This document shows, one piece after another, positions 1-7,189 of a stretch of DNA of 64,000 nt. The DNA is from CAWBQO01 sp963790965 (GTDB lineage Bacteria; Bacteroidota; Rhodothermia; Rhodothermales; DASSAV01), in contig CAWBQO010000003.1 in assembly GCA_963790965.1 (NCBI GenBank), positions 1 to 64,000 on the forward strand, written 5' to 3'. Within the stretch, counting starts at the first letter, position 1; every line of letters starts with the position of its first letter. The position numbers were made by a program, and so were the translations under genes. Under the pieces are notes generated by a model. That model searched no databases, was not told the DNA's origin, and saw nothing but the letters and a program-made list of their open reading frames with translations.

Positions 1-26
1 CTTTAAGGGGACCTTTCCGAAGCTAC

Positions 27-1338
27 ATGGCTGGACTTGCAGACATCTTCGCAATATCTGGAAGATCGAGGAACTGCGTCGGCGCATCATCTACACGCTC
101 GGCATCCTCATCGTTTACCGTCTCGGCGCTTATGTGACCTTGCCGGGCGTCGATGCGGGTGTGCTTGCGGAGGTGAACGCGTCGAACAGCCAGAACGATC
201 TATTCGGCTTCATCGACCTTTTCGTTGGTGGTGCCTTTAGCCAGGCGGGCATCTTCGCGCTCGGCATCATGCCGTATATCACGGCCTCCATTATTTTCCA
301 GCTCATGGGGGCGGTGCTGCCGTCGATCCAGAAGCTCCAGCGAGAAGGGGAGGAGGGACGCCGCAAGCTTACCCAGTGGACGCGCTACGGCACCGTCGCC
401 ATTACGGCGATGCAGGCGGTGGGCTTTGCCATCAACCTGCGCTTTGGCGCGACGGGACAGGCCATCGTAATCGGCCCCACGTTCTTCACGATTAGCACGG
501 TCATTGTACTTACGGCGGGAACGGTCTTCGTGATGTGGCTCGGTGAGCGAATAACGGAGAGCGGTATCGGCAACGGTATATCGCTGATCATCATGATCGG
601 CATCGTGGCGCGGTTCCCGCAGTCGATCGTGGCAGAGTTTCAGCTTACGTCGAACTTCTTCATCTTTCTCGTTGAAATCGCCTTCTTCGTGCTGATTACC
701 GCGAGCGTGGTGCTCCTGACGAAGGGTATGCGCCGCATTCCGGTGCAGTATGCCAAGCGCGTCGTTGGACGAAAGGTGTATGGAGGGACCACCCAGTACT
801 TCCGCTGCGCGTGACGCGGCGGGCGTGATGCCCATCATCTTCGCCCAGTCGATCATGTTCATCCCGGCGACGTTCGCCTCCTTCTTCCCCGAGCAGCCCG
901 TTCATGCAGAACTTCGGCACGTGGTTCAATCCGATGGGAGCCGCGTATTCGGTCGTGTTCTTCTTTATCGTCGTCTTCTTTACCTACTTCTATACGGCCA
1001 TTGCCGTGAACCCGAAGGAGATGGCCGACACGATGAAACGTCAGGGCGGCTTTATTCCGGGCATTCGGCCGGGGCGGCAGACGAGCGACTTCATCGACAA
1101 CATTCTCACGCGCATCACGCTTCCGGGAGCCATCTTCCTCGCGTTTGTGGCAATCCTGCCGGCCTTCGCCATGCAGGCGGGTGTATCGTCCGGGTTCGCG
1201 CACTTTTTTGGCGGCACGAGCCTTCTGATTCTTGTCGGCGTGACGCTCGACACCCTTCAGCAGGTGGAGAGCCATCTGCTCATGCGCCATTACGACGGAT
1301 TCATGAAGAGTGGGCGCGTCAAAGGCCGCCGCATGTAG
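27..1338 (+). CDS. secY: Preprotein translocase subunit SecY, interrupted by frameshifts
   Basis: SecY is the channel-forming membrane subunit of the SecYEG translocon. The N-terminus (MAGLADIF, then RNIWKIEELRRR after a shift near base 51) and the long central part at 134-814 are clear SecY, with GIMPYITASIIFQL and WLGERITESGIGNGIS. The reading moves to another frame near 803-815 (DAAGVMPIIFAQSIMF) and again near 898, after which 904-1338 reads the C-terminal helices to GRRM. Summed over the frames, the protein is about 437 residues, normal for SecY. As written the gene cannot make one protein. Conservation across each break suggests missing or extra bases in the sequence rather than decay. 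It lies directly upstream of map, as in most alpha/spc operons. Confidence 0.9.
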
Positions 1339-1369
1339 TTGGGTCCGCACCGGCGAAGAGGGTAGCGAC

Positions 1370-2182
1370 ATGGTTCATTTGAAAAGCAGACGGGAGATTG
1401 AGATGCTTCGCGAGAGCGGGCACCTCGTCGGGCGCACGCTCGCGGAAGTGGGGCGCCACATCCGCCCCGGCGTGACGACGGCCGAACTCGACGCCGTCGG
1501 GGACGCCTTCATTCGCAAGAACCGCGCGCGGCCGGCCTTCAAGGGATACCGCGTGGGCAAGCTCATCTACCCGAACGCCCTTTGCATCTCCGTCAATGAG
1601 GTCGTGGTTCACGGCATACCGGGACGGTACGTGCTGAAGGAAGGGGACATCGTCTCGGTGGATTGCGGCGTGGTGCTGAACGGCTACTACGGTGACAGCG
1701 CGTACACGTTTGGCGTCGGGGAGATCGGCGAAGAGGCGGTCGCGCTCTGCCGGGTAACCTACGACGCGCTGAACATCGGCGTGCAGACGGCCAGGGCGGG
1801 AAACCGCGTCGGGGACATTGCCTACGCCGTGCAGGAGCATTGCGAGGAGAAAGGATATGGCGTTGTGCGGGAGCTTGTCGGGCACGGCATCGGCAAGAAT
1901 ATGCACGAAGAGCCGAATGTCCCCAACTTCGGCGAGCCGGGCAAGGGGCGCAAGCTCAAGAACGGGCTGGTGATCTGCATCGAGCCGATGATCAACCGGG
2001 GGACTTTCGAGGTAGAGACCGGCCGTGACGGCTGGACGGTGTCCACGATCGACGGCCGGCCGTCGGCCCATTACGAACATATGGTCGCCATCAACGGCGA
2101 CGAACCGGAGCAGCTAACGACGTTCGATTACATCGAGGAAGTCGTGGACGCTCCCTATAAAGAGAAAGTGATCCATGGCTAA
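1370..2182 (+). CDS. map: Type I methionine aminopeptidase
   Basis: Removes the initiator methionine from nascent proteins in the cytosol. The 270-residue protein has the five metal ligands of the pita-bread fold: Asp98 (SVDCG), Asp109 (GDSAYTF), His172 (GHGIG), Glu205 (CIEPM) and Glu236 (HYEHM), plus the catalytic His81 (VVHGIPG). I chose the ATG at 1370 because homology begins there with MVHLKSRREIEMLRESG; an in-frame ATG at 1310 would add 20 unrelated residues and overlap secY. It sits 31 bases after secY, and its last 8 bases overlap infA, the usual arrangement in this operon. Confidence 0.96.
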   Translation: MVHLKSRREIEMLRESGHLVGRTLAEVGRHIRPGVTTAELDAVGDAFIRKNRARPAFKGYRVGKLIYPNALCISVNEVVVHGIPGRYVLKEGDIVSVDCGVVLNGYYGDSAYTFGVGEIGEEAVALCRVTYDALNIGVQTARAGNRVGDIAYAVQEHCEEKGYGVVRELVGHGIGKNMHEEPNVPNFGEPGKGRKLKNGLVICIEPMINRGTFEVETGRDGWTVSTIDGRPSAHYEHMVAINGDEPEQLTTFDYIEEVVDAPYKEKVIHG

Positions 2183-2393
2183 ACAATCTGCCATAGAACA
2201 GGACGGAGAAGTTATCGAGGCGCTGCCGAACGCGCAGTTCCGGGTTAGGCTGGAGAACGGGCATGAAATTCTCGGCCTGCTTTCGGGGAAGATGCGGATG
2301 CACTTCATCAAGATTTTACGGGGAGACAGGGTTAAGGTTGAGCTCTCGCCCTATGATCTCAGCAAGGGCCGCATCGTCTATCGGTACAAATAA
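2175..2393 (+). CDS. infA: Translation initiation factor IF-1
   Basis: A 72-residue single S1/OB-fold protein that binds the A site of the 30S subunit during initiation. The sequence is full length and typical: MAKQSAIEQDGEVIEALPN at the start, then FRVRLENGHEILG, SGKMRMHFIKILRGD and the C-terminal GRIVYRYK. The start codon lies inside the end of map, so translation is probably coupled. It is followed by a 168-base gap before rpmJ. Confidence 0.97.
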   Translation: MAKQSAIEQDGEVIEALPNAQFRVRLENGHEILGLLSGKMRMHFIKILRGDRVKVELSPYDLSKGRIVYRYK

Positions 2394-2561
2394 GCGGCGT
2401 GAGAGAGGATTGAAGATCCATTCGGGGGCAGCCGCCCCTTTTGGAAGAGGATGACCGGCAGTAACGACGGCGTGAACCTTATGGGGCAGACGGCGTTATC
2501 TACCGGCTACACGGAAAGACAGGCTCGCATGTGCCTTTACCTGCAATCTTTGTAAGGACCA

Positions 2562-2678
2562 ATGAAAGTTAGAGCAAGTGTCAAAAAGCGCAGCATCGAC
2601 GACAAGATCGTTCGTCGGAAAGGCCGCGTGTACATCATTAACAAGAAGAACCCGAAGCACAAGCAGCGCCAGGGTTGA
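2562..2678 (+). CDS. rpmJ: 50S ribosomal protein L36, zinc-free type
   Basis: A 38-residue protein beginning MKVRASVKKRS and ending NPKHKQRQG, exactly the L36 size and end motif. In zinc-binding L36 the region after VKK carries two cysteines, with a third Cys and a His further on; here that stretch reads RSIDDKIVRRKG and the protein contains no cysteine, so it is the zinc-independent form common in Bacteroidota-like lineages. The gene lies between infA and rpsM, its normal place. Confidence 0.95.
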   Translation: MKVRASVKKRSIDDKIVRRKGRVYIINKKNPKHKQRQG

Positions 2679-2759
2679 GCCATCGGGCGCAGGCGGAGCG
2701 AGAGGCATTGGCGTCCTCGCGCTGCGGTCGGCACCGGTATTGAGACAAAGACTACAGCT

Positions 2760-3140
2760 ATGCCACGAATCGCTGGAGTAGACGTACCCAACAACAAGCG
2801 TGCGGAAGTCGCGTTGACTTCGATCTTCGGGATCGGACGCCCGCGCGCCAAGGAAATCCTCGAACGGATGGGTCTCGATCCCGAGACGCACCCGCGCGAA
2901 TGGAGCGAGGATGATACCCGCAAGGTTCGTCGGCTCATTGAAGAAGAGTATCTGGTCGAAGGCCAGCTCCGCACCGACATTCAGATGAGCATCAAACGGC
3001 TCATGGATATCGGCTCGTACCGGGGCTTGCGGCACCGTCGCGGTCTTCCCGTGCGCGGGCAGCGGACCAAGACGAACGCCCGTACCCGCAAGGGTCGTCG
3101 TAAGACGGTGGCCGGAAAGAAGAAGGCTCCACGCAAATAA
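2760..3140 (+). CDS. rpsM: 30S ribosomal protein S13
   Basis: S13 sits in the head of the 30S subunit and contacts tRNA and the 50S subunit. The 126-residue product starts MPRIAGVDVPNNKRAEVAL and contains the helix-two-turn-helix region (SIFGIGRPRAKEIL) and the basic C-terminal tail with GLRHRRGLPVRGQRTKTNAR, both diagnostic. Length is normal. It follows rpmJ by 81 bases and precedes rpsK in the conserved alpha operon order. Confidence 0.97.
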   Translation: MPRIAGVDVPNNKRAEVALTSIFGIGRPRAKEILERMGLDPETHPREWSEDDTRKVRRLIEEEYLVEGQLRTDIQMSIKRLMDIGSYRGLRHRRGLPVRGQRTKTNARTRKGRRKTVAGKKKAPRK

Positions 3141-3222
3141 TCTTAACAGGGCCGTTCGGGTGCGTCTGCCTTTCGCAGCGTACCGGCAGGTCCATCGCCG
3201 CCAGAGAGCAGCAACATAGAAA

Positions 3223-3636
3223 ATGGCAAAGAGGCAACAGCAGAGGGGCGGACGTAGCGCCCGTACCGTTCGGAAGAAGAACGTCGTCGTTGAGTCCAAT
3301 GGCCAAGCGTTCATCCGCGCGACGTTCAACAACGTCATCGTGACGCTTACCGACCAGTATGGCAACACGATTTCGTGGGCCAGTTCCGGGAAGATGGGCT
3401 TTAAGGGCAGCAGGAAGAATACGCCGTACGCCGCGCAGGTGGCCGCGTCGACTGCAGCCAAGGAAGCGTACGACCTCGGGCTTCGCCGGGTGGACGTTTA
3501 CGTGAAAGGCCCGGGTTCCGGTCGCGAATCGGCGATCCGCGCGCTTTCTGCTTCCGGCTTCGAAATTGCCACCATCAGGGACGTAACCCCGATCCCGCAC
3601 AACGGCTGCCGGCCTCCGAAGCGTCGCCGCGTCTGA
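3223..3636 (+). CDS. rpsK: 30S ribosomal protein S11
   Basis: S11 lines the 30S platform near the 3' end of 16S rRNA. The 137-residue protein has the family blocks TFNNVIVTLTDQYGNTISWAS, YAAQVAA, VKGPGSGRESAIRAL and the end motif DVTPIPHNGCRPPKRRRV. The basic N-terminus (MAKRQQQRGGRSARTVRKK) is of usual length. It lies 82 bases after rpsM, same strand. Confidence 0.97.
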   Translation: MAKRQQQRGGRSARTVRKKNVVVESNGQAFIRATFNNVIVTLTDQYGNTISWASSGKMGFKGSRKNTPYAAQVAASTAAKEAYDLGLRRVDVYVKGPGSGRESAIRALSASGFEIATIRDVTPIPHNGCRPPKRRRV

Positions 3637-3754
3637 GCGGCAACGATGCGCGCCCCGGCGCGCGTCGGCTATCGGTATAAGAACCGGCTACGGGCGCGGC
3701 AAGTCGTCGCGTCCGTACGTTTGTTTCATCTGACAAACGAGGAAACTCAACATT

Positions 3755-4357
3755 ATGGCCCGTTACAGAGGCGCCAAGCAAAAGATCGCGCGTCGGTTCA
3801 AAGAACCGATTTTTGGACCCAGCAAAGCGCTCGAGCGCAAACCTTTTCCTCCCGGGCAGCACGGCAGAAACCGGCGCGGCAAGGAGAGCGAGTATTCGCT
3901 CCAGCTCAAGGAGAAGCAAAAAGCCAAGTATACCTACGGACTCCTCGAAAGGCAGTTCAGAAATCTCTTCGACAAGGCGTCCCGCAAGAAGGGCGTCACG
4001 GGCGAAAACCTTCTGATCTTCCTCGAGTCTCGGCTTGACAACACCATCTTCCGGCTCGGCTTCGCGCGCACCCGCCGCCAGGCGCGGCAGCTCGTCACGC
4101 ACGGGCACGTGATGGTCAACGACTCCGTGGTCGACATTCCGTCCTACCAGCTCCGCAAGGATGACACGATTGCCATCCGCCCGCGAAGCCGGAACCTGGA
4201 TGCGATCCGCGAAGCCGCCCAGCGCAACCGTAGCACCTATCCCTGGCTGGAGGTTGACCGGCGCGAACTCCGCGGCAAGTTCCTCGAGAGCCCTGCCCGT
4301 GAGGACATCCCGGAGAATATCCGTGAGACGCTGATCGTCGAGCTTTACTCCAAGTAG
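3755..4357 (+). CDS. rpsD: 30S ribosomal protein S4
   Basis: A primary 16S rRNA-binding protein of the 30S body. The 200-residue sequence opens MARYRGAKQKIARRFKEP, has the S4 RNA-binding domain at about residues 90-150 (LESRLDNTIFRLGFARTRRQ, then QLVTHGHVMVND) and ends ETLIVELYSK, the standard bacterial S4 C-terminus. The MARYRGAKQKIARR start is the longer cyanobacterial/Bacteroidota-like type. It lies between rpsK and rpoA. In other bacteria S4 represses this operon by binding its mRNA; I cannot identify that site here. Confidence 0.97.
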   Translation: MARYRGAKQKIARRFKEPIFGPSKALERKPFPPGQHGRNRRGKESEYSLQLKEKQKAKYTYGLLERQFRNLFDKASRKKGVTGENLLIFLESRLDNTIFRLGFARTRRQARQLVTHGHVMVNDSVVDIPSYQLRKDDTIAIRPRSRNLDAIREAAQRNRSTYPWLEVDRRELRGKFLESPAREDIPENIRETLIVELYSK

Positions 4358-4450
4358 GCGGCGTAGAGGCTGCCGCGCCATGCGTGCCCGGCAGCCGCCC
4401 GACGCCCGTCAGACCGAACGGGTCCCTTTTAGACCGAACGACTTTCAGAT

Positions 4451-5428
4451 ATGAATAACAACGGAATCCAGATGCCGGACGGCGTCCACGTGGAGGAGGC
4501 TTCGAGCACCTACGGACGATTCGTAATCCAGCCGCTGGAACGGGGCTTCGGCGTGACCATCGGCAACGCGCTGCGCCGCGTGCTCCTTTCTTCGCTGCAG
4601 GGCGTCGCGGTGACGGCCCTTAAGGTTGATGGTGTGCAGCATGAGTTCTCAACCATCAACGGAGTCGCTGAGGATGTGGCCGACATTATCCTCAACCTCA
4701 AGGGCGTTCGCTTTAGCGCCAATGATACGCTCGACAGCAACATTCACCTGACCCTCGAAGGGCCGCGTGACTGGAAGGCGGGGGACATCGCGGAAGCCAC
4801 GAGCGACTACACGGTTCTCAATCCCGACCACCACATCGCCACTTTGGCCGAAGACGCGCATCTCAGCATCGAGCTGCGCATGGGCCGCGGGCGCGGCTAC
4901 GTGGCCTCTGATGACAACAAGCAGGCGGATGACCCCATCGGCGTCATTGCCATCGACTCGATCTTCACGCCCATTCGGAACGTCAAGTACACGATCAAGC
5001 CGACCCGCGTGGGCCAGCGAATCGATTACGAGCGCCTGATGCTGGAGATCACCACCGACGGCTCGGTGACGCCGGACGATGCCATGGCTTCGGCGGCCGG
5101 CATCCTTCGCGATCACATCAACCTCTTCGTCACGATGGACGACACGCCTCAGCCGACCGTTGAGGAGAAGGAGGTGGACGCGGAAGTGCAGCGCATTCGG
5201 GATCTGCTCATGCAGCCGGTCGACGAGCTCGACCTCTCTGTTCGCGCGCACAACTGCCTCAAGGCCGCCAACATCAAGAACATCGGCGATCTGGTGCGGC
5301 GCGAAGAGTCGGAGATGCTCAAGTTTCGCAATTTTGGACGCAAATCACTTCAGGAGCTTGCGCAGGTGCTCGAAGAGCGTGGCCTCTTCTTTGGCATGGA
5401 CGTAGACAAGTATCTGGAGCGGACCTAA
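4451..5428 (+). CDS. rpoA: DNA-directed RNA polymerase subunit alpha
   Basis: The 325-residue subunit dimerises to start RNA polymerase assembly. The N-terminal domain (residues about 1-235) includes FGVTIGNALRRVLLSSLQG, the dimerisation signature. After a short linker, the C-terminal domain (about 250-325) has VDELDLSVRAHNCLKAANI and a helix-hairpin-helix region ending KSLQELAQVLEERGLFFG, which contacts UP elements and activators. Length is normal. It is 93 bases after rpsD and 48 before rplQ, so all three are probably one transcript. Confidence 0.97.
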   Translation: MNNNGIQMPDGVHVEEASSTYGRFVIQPLERGFGVTIGNALRRVLLSSLQGVAVTALKVDGVQHEFSTINGVAEDVADIILNLKGVRFSANDTLDSNIHLTLEGPRDWKAGDIAEATSDYTVLNPDHHIATLAEDAHLSIELRMGRGRGYVASDDNKQADDPIGVIAIDSIFTPIRNVKYTIKPTRVGQRIDYERLMLEITTDGSVTPDDAMASAAGILRDHINLFVTMDDTPQPTVEEKEVDAEVQRIRDLLMQPVDELDLSVRAHNCLKAANIKNIGDLVRREESEMLKFRNFGRKSLQELAQVLEERGLFFGMDVDKYLERT

Positions 5429-5476
5429 TGGCATTCGGCCGCTCCGGCGTGCCGACACACCGCAAGCTTAATAGTC

Positions 5477-6127
5477 ATGCGACATTCAGTTAAACGACAT
5501 AGAATTGGCCGTGGCCACGCGCACCGCAAGGCGACGCTGGCGGCGCTCACGACGGCGCTCATCACGCACAAGCGCATCCGCACGACCCTTGCCAAGGCAA
5601 AGGCGCTGCGCGGGTTCGCCGAACCGCTCCTGAACCGGAGCAAAGAAGACTCGACGCAGAACCGGCGGCTCGTCTTTAAGCACCTTCAGGATAAGAAGGC
5701 CGTTACGGAGCTGTTTGAGGAAGTATCCGGCAACATCGGCGGCCGAATGGGCGGCTACACGCGCATTCTCAAGCTCGGCCCCCGGGACGGCGACGGTGCG
5801 GAGATGGCGCTCATCGAACTCGTTGACTACAACGACGTGAAGCCGTCTGATGCCGCCGGCAGCAGGACGCGCCGGCGCACGCGCCGCGGGTCGAGTGGAC
5901 GCGGCCGCACGGGTTCGACCGCGGAGAACGCTCCGGCCCAGCCCGCGCCGAGCGCGGACACCGCCGCTACGGCCGCCCCCGCGCACTCGGCACCGGCTCC
6001 AGAGCCGCAGGAAGTGGCACCCGTTGTTCCCGAAACGCCCGCCGTGGATACGGAGGACGTTGCCGAGGAAGCGCCGTCTCAGCAGGAGCCGGAGCAGACG
6101 GAGGACGGAGAAGACAAGAACGTCTGA
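5477..6127 (+). CDS. rplQ: 50S ribosomal protein L17 with long C-terminal extension
   Basis: Residues about 1-118 are standard L17 (MRHSVKRHRIGRGHAHRKAT, FAEPLLNRSKEDSTQNRR, GGYTRILKLGPRDGDGAEMA). The other roughly 95 residues are a low-complexity tail: first basic (SRTRRRTRRGSSGRGR), then Ala/Pro/Glu-rich and acidic at the end (EEAPSQQEPEQTEDGEDK). The usual bacterial length is about 120 residues; Bacteroidota and relatives often carry longer tails. The tail is probably disordered and its role is unknown. The gene ends the operon just before a strong terminator hairpin. Confidence 0.95.
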   Translation: MRHSVKRHRIGRGHAHRKATLAALTTALITHKRIRTTLAKAKALRGFAEPLLNRSKEDSTQNRRLVFKHLQDKKAVTELFEEVSGNIGGRMGGYTRILKLGPRDGDGAEMALIELVDYNDVKPSDAAGSRTRRRTRRGSSGRGRTGSTAENAPAQPAPSADTAATAAPAHSAPAPEPQEVAPVVPETPAVDTEDVAEEAPSQQEPEQTEDGEDKNV

Positions 6128-6152
6128 CCCTACCGATCTCAAGAAAGCAGAC

Positions 6153-6190
6153 AAAGGCGCTGCCGGGTCAATCCGGCAGCGCCTTTGTTA
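6153..6190 (+). terminator. Intrinsic terminator after rplQ
   Basis: A perfect 14-bp stem (6153-6166 with 6173-6186) closes a 6-base loop. The stem begins AAAGGCGCTGCC and its right arm ends in GCCTTT, followed by GTTA. It lies 25 bases after the rplQ stop codon, so it should end the alpha operon transcript. The A-run on the left arm means it could also stop transcription from the opposite direction. Confidence 0.85.
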
Positions 6191-6362
6191 TATGCGTCCC
6201 CGGCAAGACACCGGATGTCCGGCCGGGCCTGCACGCTTTCGTATTCTGCCCTCCTGAGACACGGAGTTGCAGCGCTACAGGCTGCGCCCTCTCATGATGC
6301 GCCACACGAAGGCCGCCATTCCGGCGGCCGGGACCGGGGCACATCAAGGAGAGGACAACACG

Positions 6363-7007
6363 ATGGGGAGACCACAGAACCCGAAGCCGTTTCACTGGGT
6401 CGAGGGCATTCACGGGCGGGCGTGGATACATGAGCCGGGCGACCTTGCAAGGGGCGAGATGTTGTACCTGCGCGGAGGAGCAGGGCGGCTCTCGGAACAG
6501 TTCAAGCTCCTGGCAGCGGCACAAGAGAACAGCGTGTTCATGCCCTACCTCGGCACGTGGGACGGCGACGGGCGTCTTGCTTATGCGTACGATCTGCTGG
6601 CGTATACGGGCAACCCGACGACCTATGCCCGGGGGGCAGAAGTTGTGGAGAACCAGACCGTGTACGGCGTGGCGTTGTACCGGATGCCTGATCGGGGTAT
6701 GCGATCTTGCGGCGACGTGCCCCGGTATACGTACGATGTACACCAGGTCACCTATGGCCGGATGGTGGTGCGGCTCCTCAACCAGGAGTTTGGGAGCTGG
6801 AACCGGTATCGGCTTTGGGAGCGTGAATCGTTCTTTTGGGAGAACACCCACGATTGGGACGGCGGAAACATTGCCTGGGAGGACGTGAAGATCGTCGGCA
6901 ACCTGTTTGAGGACGAGGCCGAGTGGCAAGGGTGGGGCCTCAACCTGGATCTTGCCGACGTCCTCCAGTTGCTTCTGCCGAAAGGGGGCGGTGTGCAACG
7001 TCCGTAG
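6363..7007 (+). CDS. Hypothetical protein, aromatic-rich, 214 aa
   Basis: I do not recognise this protein. I took the ATG at 6363 because a good ribosome binding site (AGGAGAGGA) lies 6-14 bases upstream and the sequence before it looks non-coding. There is no signal peptide or membrane segment, so the product is probably cytosolic. It is rich in Trp and Tyr (for example RLWERESFFWENTHDWDGG and EAEWQGWGLNLDLADVLQLL). Two similar YGV/YGR stretches lie mid-protein, but no catalytic motif is evident. It stands alone between the rplQ terminator and a hairpin ahead of the protective-antigen-like gene on the same strand; a functional link to that gene is only positional. Confidence 0.7.
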   Translation: MGRPQNPKPFHWVEGIHGRAWIHEPGDLARGEMLYLRGGAGRLSEQFKLLAAAQENSVFMPYLGTWDGDGRLAYAYDLLAYTGNPTTYARGAEVVENQTVYGVALYRMPDRGMRSCGDVPRYTYDVHQVTYGRMVVRLLNQEFGSWNRYRLWERESFFWENTHDWDGGNIAWEDVKIVGNLFEDEAEWQGWGLNLDLADVLQLLLPKGGGVQRP

Positions 7008-7021
7008 CGTGTCGAGTCATG

Positions 7022-7061
7022 TCACCCGGCACCACAGTCTTCCGGAAGCCGTGCCGGGTGA
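7022..7061 (+). terminator. Hairpin between the hypothetical gene and the PA-like gene
   Basis: An 11-bp perfect stem (TCACCCGGCAC at 7022-7032 with GTGCCGGGTGA at 7051-7061) encloses an 18-base loop that itself contains the palindrome CTTCCGGAAG. It begins 15 bases after the stop codon at 7007 and lies before the promoter-like sequence at 7088. No long T-run follows, so termination is plausible but not certain; an attenuator-like role is the alternative. Confidence 0.5.
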
Positions 7062-7087
7062 TGTGATCTACACTTCTTCACACAGTC

Positions 7088-7118
7088 TTGACAAAGCTGG
7101 GTAAGAGGACGTTATTGT
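7088..7118 (+). promoter_or_regulatory. Possible sigma-70-type promoter of the PA-like gene
   Basis: A perfect -35 hexamer TTGACA at 7088-7093 is followed, after a rather long 19-bp spacer, by TATTGT at 7113-7118 as a -10 candidate. The start codon is about 70 bases further on. The -10 is weak (4 of 6 matches) and the spacer is longer than ideal, so this is a suggestion based on pattern only. Confidence 0.4.
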
Positions 7119-7189
7119 GGGTCGTTCCTGCCAGTGTTGGGGTGGAAGTGTCACCTCTGGATGCGCATCAGCCAGACCATCGAGGTGTT

